From Nitrososphaerota archaeon (GTDB lineage Archaea; Thermoproteota; Nitrososphaeria; Nitrososphaerales; Nitrosopumilaceae), in assembly GCA_028867395.1 (NCBI GenBank), contig JAGWGO010000020.1, positions 1 to 12,444 of the forward strand: a DNA stretch of 12,444 nt, given 5' to 3'. The position numbers and the translations under genes were made by a program. Positions 6,843 through 12,444 of the stretch are shown piece after piece. Each line of letters starts with the position of its first letter. Position 1 is the first letter of the stretch. The notes under the pieces are model-generated. The model did no database searches and was not told the DNA's origin. It saw only the letters and a program-made list of their open reading frames with translations.

Positions 6843-7256
6843 GTGATATTTAGTAAAAAACAACGAACACAGAGAACTATTACTGTGACTAAACAAGCTA
6901 GAGACGGGATTTTGACTTATTGCAAGATGAATCACCCCAACGAAGGGATCCTTATTTTGCGTGGCAAGTACAAGAAAGGCCAAGTCTTAGTGGATGGCCT
7001 AGTCATACCACCATTTTTTCATACTGGCCCCACGTTTGCAGGTTTTCCGCATACATTTTTGCCTCTCGATGAAAGCTATGTTGGAACTGTCCACTCACAT
7101 CCAAATGGCGTGGCAAAACCCTCTGTAACAGACTTGCACAATTTTTTTGGTTTTGTCTCAATAATTGTGCAATCCCCCTATGAGGATGATGACTTGTTTG
7201 CATACGATCGTGATGGAAATCTACTTGAATTGACAGTGATTCAGGATGAAATCTGA
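6843..7256 (+). CDS. JAMM/MPN+ metalloprotease (Mov34/PAD-1 family)
   Basis: A 137-residue stand-alone JAMM domain. The zinc-dependent isopeptidase signature is complete: E34 in NEGILILRG, then H84-S85-H86, seven residues, S94, two residues, D97 (HSHPNGVAKPSVTD). H84, H86 and D97 should bind Zn and E34 should act as general base. The family removes ubiquitin-like modifiers in eukaryotes and archaea (for example the SAMP-cleaving JAMM1 of Haloferax), and some members process ubiquitin-like precursors or cysteine-carrier proteins; the substrate here is unknown. The size is that of the minimal domain. The start is GTG 6843: there is no in-frame ATG before residue 29, which would lose the beginning of the fold. 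TTAATTAG at 6814-6821 is about 25 nt upstream, so the mRNA may be leaderless. It lies 44 nt after the coiled-coil gene and may be co-transcribed or have its own promoter. Confidence 0.88.
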   Translation: MIFSKKQRTQRTITVTKQARDGILTYCKMNHPNEGILILRGKYKKGQVLVDGLVIPPFFHTGPTFAGFPHTFLPLDESYVGTVHSHPNGVAKPSVTDLHNFFGFVSIIVQSPYEDDDLFAYDRDGNLLELTVIQDEI

Positions 7257-7262
7257 CAAAAA

Positions 7263-7269
7263 TTTATAA
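7263..7269 (+). promoter_or_regulatory. TATA box of the zinc-ribbon membrane protein gene
   Basis: TTTATAA, set in AAAATTTATAAGC, is centred 24 nt upstream of ATG 7290. Leaderless initiation is predicted, independent of the upstream JAMM gene. Confidence 0.6.
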
Positions 7270-7289
7270 GCTTTTTGCTATAACACGTA

Positions 7290-7601
7290 ATGTTGATAAA
7301 TTACAAGACTTATCTTATCTTCCTTTTTGGATCACTTGCTGTTAGCATAGGGTTACAGATGCTTTTACCCTGGCCATACGGCCTGATAGCGGCACTTGCT
7401 ATCTTCATAGTATTCCCTCTATTCTTGAGAAATAGAGCACTCAAGAGAATGGGGGGTATGGGTACAGACACTGGCGCAGGAGGAGGCGGATTCTTCGGTC
7501 AAGGCCAAGGGATAAGATACATCTGCCTTGCATGCAACAATAGGTTCAAGGGTGGCATATGCCCAAGATGTGGCTCTAAGATGAAGAGAGCAGACTTTTA
7601 G
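7290..7601 (+). CDS. Two-span membrane protein with C-terminal zinc ribbon
   Basis: A 103-residue protein. Residues about 7-25 (TYLIFLFGSLAVSIGLQML) and 29-46 (PYGLIAALAIFIVFPLFL) are two membrane helices, ending in a basic patch (RNRALKR) that places the rest in the cytoplasm. A Gly-rich linker (about 55-74, including TGAGGGGFFGQGQG) leads to a zinc ribbon with CLAC (C79, C82) and CPRC (C91, C94) in the pattern CxxC-x8-CxxC. The design is a membrane-tethered zinc ribbon, seen in many small archaeal proteins of unknown role; protein or nucleic-acid contact at the membrane is the usual guess. It has its own strong TATA box and lies 8 nt before the next gene, so those two form an operon. Confidence 0.78.
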   Translation: MLINYKTYLIFLFGSLAVSIGLQMLLPWPYGLIAALAIFIVFPLFLRNRALKRMGGMGTDTGAGGGGFFGQGQGIRYICLACNNRFKGGICPRCGSKMKRADF

Positions 7602-7609
7602 ATCCCAAA

Positions 7610-7939
7610 ATGACTCTTGAAGAGCTAAGAAAGAAGGCATTATTTCAAAATACCATAGACACTTGGATAATGCTCTGTGAAGAAAAAAATGTAGACTGGT
7701 ACTCGTCAGAAAACTACAAAAAATTCATGGCGCACCTATTTCAAAACGGTCTAAAGTTACAAAAATTTCCTTTATGCATCAAAGAGTCTGGAGGTATGTA
7801 CCAAAGAGGCAAGGACAAGACCCAGTTTGCCGAGTCGCTCTCCCAATCTACAGATCCCAATGCAGCAGCATATACCATCAGGCTAAATGATGAAACAATA
7901 AAGATAATTCGTCAGTTCAATCCTAGCGTCGTAGTTTAG
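7610..7939 (+). CDS. Small soluble protein, function unknown
   Basis: A 109-residue protein with no signal peptide or membrane span and no motif I recognise. The N-terminal half looks helical (LEELRKKALFQNTIDTWIML, then SSENYKKFMAHLFQNGLKL). The C-terminal part includes CIKESGGMYQRGKDKTQFAE and ends in NPSVVV. The two cysteines (C23, C56) are too far apart for a simple zinc site. It starts 8 nt after the zinc-ribbon gene, and no other start is needed; no clear Shine-Dalgarno element precedes ATG 7610, so it is probably translated by coupling on the same mRNA. Its last 17 nt overlap the end of the DppC-like gene on the other strand. Confidence 0.7.
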   Translation: MTLEELRKKALFQNTIDTWIMLCEEKNVDWYSSENYKKFMAHLFQNGLKLQKFPLCIKESGGMYQRGKDKTQFAESLSQSTDPNAAAYTIRLNDETIKIIRQFNPSVVV

Positions 7940-9281
7940 GATTAACTATAGTGTCCATCGCGTGACCAATAAAGACAAAGGCAAGGCCTGTTATTGCAAT
8001 CATTATTCCAGGCGGTAATATCCACCACCAGAGACCCCTCTCAGCTGCACCATAGACACTTGCGTCATGCAATATCTGCCCCCATGTAGGAAAGGTGGGG
8101 TCGCCAAGTCCCAAGAAGCTAAGTCCTGCCTCAGTTGTTATTGCTGCTGGAACTGATATTGCAATGCTTGCAAATGCATATGGCAAAAGTTGTGGAAGTA
8201 CATGCTTGAATATTATCTTGAAATCCTTCTGGCCCATCAGTTTTGAAGCCTCGATATATTGTAGTGTCTTTATCTGCATTGCCATGCTTCTTGATACCTT
8301 GGCTATACCAACCCATCCAAACAACACCAAAAATCCAACAATCAGAAATATACTGTTGCCTATGGTTACTGCCAATATTATCAAGAGGGGCAAGGCAGGC
8401 ATTGCATAAATGATATCGTTGAAACGCATCATCACCTCATCTGTGACCCTTCCCTTGAAGCCCGCGTATACACCATAGACCAATCCAAAGACCACAGAAC
8501 CTATGGAGACAGTTATCCCTATAAAGAGCGCAAGCGGTGTTCCCCACAAAATTCCTACTGCCAAGTCGCGCCTTAGCTCATCTGTCCCCATTAACCCATA
8601 TGCCTTTCCACCAACAATGAATCTTGATTGTTCAAGCGTAAGATTCCCAGTTACATCGTAAGCTGTAACCTTGAAGACATAAAGTCCCTTTTGGACCTTA
8701 TTTTGATCAAGTTCTGAAAAGACTAGATCCTGTGAAGGAATCGAATCGGTTGGAAATTGAAACTGGATATTGTTTTGTAGGTTCTTTTTCATCGAATTAT
8801 CCGTAGAAAATAACATTCCTTCAAATTCCGTGTTTTCTTTAGACTGTGGTAAAGATGTAGACATCAGAACAGAGTTCGTTCCATCAGGTCTAGTGACCGA
8901 GAGTTGTACAAGTGGCGAGCCTTGATACTTTGCTGTGAATTGATAGATAAAATCACTTGGGAAAGAATCGTACTCGTATGCTGTTGCAAAAACATCAGTT
9001 ACAACAGACACATTACCTGACTCTTGGCTGAAGTGTTGCGGCTTTAAGATCAAGTGCTCCGGGATTTTTTGCTGGAGAAAATAATTCACCCATGAAGGAA
9101 GTGCAGATTTTGGATATGCAAGCCAGCTTGAAGGATCGTTCCACTCTCGAAATGTTTCAGCTGGAATTGCGACAAAAGCAATTATTGACATGCAGATTAG
9201 CGCAACTATAATTCCTATACCAACTAGTGCAATAGTGCTAGTTGCAAATTCTTTCCAGATTTCTTTAGGAGAGAAACTCAT
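7923..9281 (-). CDS. DppC/OppC-type permease of a peptide ABC importer with large extracellular insertion
   Basis: A 452-residue inner subunit of a peptide/nickel-type ABC importer (BPD_transp_1 family). TM1 is at about 17-39. About 42-228 is a soluble, probably external insertion with beta-sandwich-like strands (QKGLYVFKVTAYDVTGN). The standard permease core starts at GTDELRRD (232-239), followed by five membrane helices, the EAA cytoplasmic loop (EASKLMGQKDFKIIFKHVLP, 344-363, which docks to the ATPase), and the OppC hallmark TEAGLSFLGLGDP (383-395) with PTWGQIL. Usual DppC proteins are about 300 residues, so nearly all the excess is the insertion. The usual Gly in ELGRD is Arg here. It overlaps the DppB-like gene by ATGA (9278-9281), so translation is coupled. 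Peptide specificity is inferred from the family; nickel or other oligomeric substrates are alternatives. Confidence 0.88.
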   Translation of the reverse strand: MSFSPKEIWKEFATSTIALVGIGIIVALICMSIIAFVAIPAETFREWNDPSSWLAYPKSALPSWVNYFLQQKIPEHLILKPQHFSQESGNVSVVTDVFATAYEYDSFPSDFIYQFTAKYQGSPLVQLSVTRPDGTNSVLMSTSLPQSKENTEFEGMLFSTDNSMKKNLQNNIQFQFPTDSIPSQDLVFSELDQNKVQKGLYVFKVTAYDVTGNLTLEQSRFIVGGKAYGLMGTDELRRDLAVGILWGTPLALFIGITVSIGSVVFGLVYGVYAGFKGRVTDEVMMRFNDIIYAMPALPLLIILAVTIGNSIFLIVGFLVLFGWVGIAKVSRSMAMQIKTLQYIEASKLMGQKDFKIIFKHVLPQLLPYAFASIAISVPAAITTEAGLSFLGLGDPTFPTWGQILHDASVYGAAERGLWWWILPPGIMIAITGLAFVFIGHAMDTIVNPKLRR

Positions 9282-10330
9282 TGTCTTCGTACTCTTGGAT
9301 CAAAGTATCCATACAAAACATCGGCTAGAAAGATGCTTACAAGAAAGAATGCAGTCAAGACATAGGTTGCGCCTATTATTACAGGCAAATCAAGCACGCT
9401 AATTGCCTCATAGTACAGCCTACCCATCCCGGGCCAGTCAAACACCGCCTCGGTTATTATTGCACCGCCAAGAGAACCAGAGAGACTAAGTGCAAGAACT
9501 GTCACTATAGGAGGAGCTGCGTTCTTTAATGCATGGCGATACAATATCTTTTTTTCATCAATTCCAGCAGCTCTTTTTGCAGTGATAAAGTCCTCCTGCA
9601 AAACTCCAACTAGAAAATTTCGAACTAGATAGGCCCAAGAACCAAATCCAATCAGTACAAGTGTAACTAATGGTAATGTCATGTGATATAGAAGCGAAGT
9701 AAGATACCCAGGATCAGTTACTGAAATTTCAGGAGTTGCCCGTGCCGGAAATATAGGATATACAAATGCAAATAAAAAGATCATAATTATTCCCACCCAC
9801 CAGACCGGAAAGCTGCTGCTCACTATGGCAAATCCTGATGTTATTTTGTCAATTTTTGAATTGACCTTACTTGCCGCAATAGAACCTAGAAATATTCCAA
9901 GCAAAGAGACTATTGCAGTAGCCGTAGTAAATAGCAAAATCGTCCTTGGAAGCTTTTCAAGTATTATATCTTTTACATCAGAAGAACCTGTGTCGCTTGT
10001 AAGAAACTTTGCATGACCAAAATCAAGTGTCAGTATTTTGTACATTGCAAGCCCAAGCCTTTGTGGCGTATACCACGGTTGGTCAAGCCCAAGTGATATT
10101 ATCCTCTGTTTGATTTGATTTTGAATATACAGGTCAAGCTGTTCTGGATTTTTGAAGCTTGAAACTAGCGCCTTGTTATTTGTTACTTGTTGCCTTATGT
10201 CTAATGAAACACTCTGCTTTAGGATGGCGTCCATGTTAGCGCCTACCAGCGCAATTGTTATCAAAAGAGTGGCCATCAATACACCAAACATGGTAATTGC
10301 GCGTTTTACAAGATATTTTTTGAAACCCAT
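9278..10330 (-). CDS. DppB/OppB-type permease of a peptide ABC importer
   Basis: A 350-residue membrane subunit that pairs with the DppC-like protein to form the channel. TM1 (about 10-30, AITMFGVLMATLLITIALVG) follows the typical basic start KKYLVKR. An external segment of about 95 residues follows (31-128), longer than usual; then come the permease core, the EAA loop (DFITAKRAAGIDEKKILYRHAL, about 247-268) and the OppB signature FDWPGMGRLYYEAI (297-310). The end, FDPRVRRQ, is typical for the family. A longer frame begins at TTG 10342 inside the binding-protein gene. I prefer ATG 10330 because it follows the upstream stop (10332-10334) by 1 nt and starts directly at the family N-terminus. 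It lies in an operon with the binding protein and DppC. Confidence 0.88.
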   Translation of the reverse strand: MGFKKYLVKRAITMFGVLMATLLITIALVGANMDAILKQSVSLDIRQQVTNNKALVSSFKNPEQLDLYIQNQIKQRIISLGLDQPWYTPQRLGLAMYKILTLDFGHAKFLTSDTGSSDVKDIILEKLPRTILLFTTATAIVSLLGIFLGSIAASKVNSKIDKITSGFAIVSSSFPVWWVGIIMIFLFAFVYPIFPARATPEISVTDPGYLTSLLYHMTLPLVTLVLIGFGSWAYLVRNFLVGVLQEDFITAKRAAGIDEKKILYRHALKNAAPPIVTVLALSLSGSLGGAIITEAVFDWPGMGRLYYEAISVLDLPVIIGATYVLTAFFLVSIFLADVLYGYFDPRVRRQ

Positions 10331-10331
10331 T

Positions 10332-12444
10332 TTATCTTTCAACTCCTTTCAAGGCTTGTTTTTTTCTTACCCTAACATAAGCAAGACCTATCACGATACC
10401 TATAGATACAACAAGAATTACACTTGCATAGTTTTGATTTTCTTCACTGGTTTGCGTTATGGCATTAATTTTTGGAGATGGAATTTTATTTTCTCCTCGT
10501 ATTGCAAGAAAACTAGTACTGAATGTATCTGGTTTATAGGCACTACTTGAGACTGTGAAAGCTTTGAAATCGTTTGCACCTATTGTAAAATTAAGAGTCT
10601 TGCCTGCAGGTACTGCAATGGTGAAATTCCCGTTGGTAGAGTTTTGCAATCCGCTATCTATTACTTTTCCTTGTGCATTGACAAAATAATAATACGTATC
10701 AGAATCGGGCGTTGTTGATACTGAGATATCAAGCTCCTTACCCATTGTCATGATAGTTGGCACGTCAATTTTTTCAATCTTTGGAATCTGCACTTGTTCA
10801 AATTTCTTCCAGTATCCTGCTCCAAATGGATATGTATTGTCATCAAATGACTTTAACGATATCGTTCTTGCTTCTGGTAAATATCTATCAAGGTAAAATG
10901 GTCCATTGCTTATCATAGCATTGTCATGTTCGTCAATCCATGACGTTGTTGCATTATATCTCAAGTTACAATAGCTAGAGTTGGCAAGCCCCTCCAATGC
11001 TGCAGGTACTTTGTTTTCTTTCTCAAACTCTTGAAGATACGACCTCATGATTTGCGCATCTTTTGGAACTATAAGCGATAGCCAATCAATGTTTTTGCTT
11101 ACCGAGTCTGATCTTGAAAAAGCAAGCTTTCCATCCGTAACAGATTTTTCCATAGCATACATCAACTCCCATGGTATGTCTGGCCAAACCTGCGCGGAAT
11201 CTGCTATCTCATTTTCGTCAAAATGCCAATAGTCTTGATAGACTTCAATGGTGTCACTGTCAATTATTCTAACTCCTATCAATGTGTCTGCTGCTTGGTT
11301 TGCTTTTGGAGAATATTCAGAGTCAAATGTTTTAGTCTGTGCGGCCCCATTTGCGCCCCATTGATATAGAAAATAGATTCCGTAAAGAACATCGTTCATA
11401 TCCATAGGACGTCCGTTATGCCAGTTGCTAAATTTCATATGAAACGTTACCTTGCTTGTTGCCTTGACATCTGGTCCAACCTCAGCCCATTTTTGCTGTT
11501 GTGGATCCCAACGGATTGCATTGTTTGGAACATCAAGTTTTCCATCAGGACCTGCTGTTGTTACCTCCCATGTTGTCCTCACTGGCATGGTAATTCCAGT
11601 ATATGGATTCTTAAAGTCGCCTGGGTCCATTACTGGCGATGACATCTCTTGACTGTACGAATCAGTAAATCCTGCAATTGGATTCCACGCGCCTTGATAG
11701 ATCTTTGCAACACCGATTCTTAGAGTATAAGAGCCATCTCTTGAATTGATTGGCGTAAATCTGCTTGTTATACCAGCGCCAAAATCATTGATTATCCCCT
11801 GAACGTTCTTGTTTGCAACATACTGGTCTACCTGTGCCGCAAGAAATATCCTTACAGACTCTTGAACACCATCTTTAACTCCTTCATTTAACAATACGGC
11901 GCGCGTCTTAGATGAGGTAAAATTTCCAACAAAGATTGCTTTTGATATTGAATCAAGCGAGGCGTTGTTATAGTTCCAATATTCCGGATTGTTAAAGCCT
12001 GGCATGTTCGAAAACCACGGAGAATACATCTGAGCTATGATTACAGAATCATACCTCACAAACCCTCCAACAGTATAGGCCTCTGTGTACACATTCCACT
12101 GCATATCCTGAGGGTTTGAACCATAAACTACAGAAAATGCCTTTGATAGGTCACCATAGTTGGTTTTTACAACAAACCCAATCTTTTGCAGCTGAGAGGT
12201 CAGAATTTCACCAATTGCTTTTCTCACCTGATCATCGTTTCTGATAAATATTGTAATCTCAACTGGTTTTGATTTGTAGTACCATTTGTTATCAATTTTT
12301 TGTGCGCCGGCCTTTGTTAGCGCATCAGTTATCATTTGTTCTGCAAGAGATGGATTGTACTGAAAATTAAATGATTGAAGAGTACCCAAGACCAAGAGAT
12401 AGTCTGGATCATATGGCTTGTACGCCGATATCATCGTAGAGCCA
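10332..12444 (-). CDS. Extracellular solute-binding protein, family 5, C-terminally anchored (5' end beyond window)
   Basis: At least 703 residues are visible and the frame is open to the right edge, so the true start and signal peptide lie outside. Positions are counted from the in-frame ATG at 12434. It should capture peptides outside the cell and deliver them to the DppB/DppC pair. Residues about 30-220 match the closing part of an SBP_bac_5 lobe (ITDALTKAG, EILTSQLQKIGFVVKTN, PGFNNPEYWNYNN). Residues about 237-535 look like the opening part of another such unit: LRIGVAKIYQGAWNPIAGF, KVTFHMKFSNWHNGRPMDMNDVLYG (327-351), then ISNGPFYLDRYLPEARTISL (508-527), equivalent to the GTGPY motif. 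About 555-630 is a small beta-domain. TM 669-687 followed by RVRKK anchors it in the membrane, as usual in archaeal binding proteins. No ATPase gene is seen downstream. Confidence 0.85.
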   Translation of the reverse strand, partial: GSTMISAYKPYDPDYLLVLGTLQSFNFQYNPSLAEQMITDALTKAGAQKIDNKWYYKSKPVEITIFIRNDDQVRKAIGEILTSQLQKIGFVVKTNYGDLSKAFSVVYGSNPQDMQWNVYTEAYTVGGFVRYDSVIIAQMYSPWFSNMPGFNNPEYWNYNNASLDSISKAIFVGNFTSSKTRAVLLNEGVKDGVQESVRIFLAAQVDQYVANKNVQGIINDFGAGITSRFTPINSRDGSYTLRIGVAKIYQGAWNPIAGFTDSYSQEMSSPVMDPGDFKNPYTGITMPVRTTWEVTTAGPDGKLDVPNNAIRWDPQQQKWAEVGPDVKATSKVTFHMKFSNWHNGRPMDMNDVLYGIYFLYQWGANGAAQTKTFDSEYSPKANQAADTLIGVRIIDSDTIEVYQDYWHFDENEIADSAQVWPDIPWELMYAMEKSVTDGKLAFSRSDSVSKNIDWLSLIVPKDAQIMRSYLQEFEKENKVPAALEGLANSSYCNLRYNATTSWIDEHDNAMISNGPFYLDRYLPEARTISLKSFDDNTYPFGAGYWKKFEQVQIPKIEKIDVPTIMTMGKELDISVSTTPDSDTYYYFVNAQGKVIDSGLQNSTNGNFTIAVPAGKTLNFTIGANDFKAFTVSSSAYKPDTFSTSFLAIRGENKIPSPKINAITQTSEENQNYASVILVVSIGIVIGLAYVRVRKKQALKGVER

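Noticed and set aside
10331..10342. TTG start for the DppB-like protein
   Set aside because: It adds MKDK ahead of a start that already matches the family, and GGAG sits directly against the TTG with no spacing.

Overview
The window looks like chromosome from a mesophilic ammonia-oxidising archaeon (Nitrososphaerota, formerly Thaumarchaeota). The evidence is low-GC DNA, TATA boxes about 25 nt upstream of start codons (leaderless transcription), an ArnR1-like single winged-helix regulator, a stand-alone JAMM protease, and a peptide-binding protein with a C-terminal membrane anchor. A sedolisin (S53, acid protease) remnant and Nitrosotalea-like flavour hint at an acid-tolerant lineage, but this is inference only. 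I see no rRNA, tRNA, insertion sequence or CRISPR array.

Left third (1-4226): a secreted-protein region. The start of an exported protein runs off the left edge. Next come two paralogous secreted beta-rich proteins (188-2335 and 3069-4226, both minus strand). They share a module of about 275-295 residues that occurs three times; the larger protein carries two copies separated by a fibronectin type III domain. Between them, on the plus strand, is a small winged-helix regulator (2672-2971). It converges on the second paralogue across a strong hairpin.

Middle (4227-7939): a decayed S53 peptidase gene has its signal peptide in one frame and its pro-domain in another, and its catalytic domain is missing. 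Its stop codon lies 1 nt from the end of a small two-span membrane protein on the opposite strand. That membrane protein is divergent, across one AT-rich TATA-like element, from a plus-strand run: a 428-residue coiled-coil protein, a JAMM (MPN+) metalloprotease, a two-span membrane protein with a zinc ribbon, and a small soluble protein of unknown function. The last two are 8 nt apart.

Right third (7923-12444): a minus-strand peptide/nickel-type ABC importer operon, in transcription order a substrate-binding protein (5' end beyond the right edge), DppB-like permease and DppC-like permease, tightly coupled (1 nt gap, then an ATGA overlap). Both permeases have enlarged extracellular loops after TM1, and the binding protein appears to hold parts of two SBP-family-5 units. 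No ATPase gene is visible. The DppC gene overlaps the convergent plus-strand gene by 17 nt.

Taken together, the region is devoted to the cell surface and to scavenging: exported adhesion- or sugar-binding-like proteins, a former secreted protease, and a peptide importer. The coiled-coil/JAMM/zinc-ribbon cluster of uncertain role sits between them.
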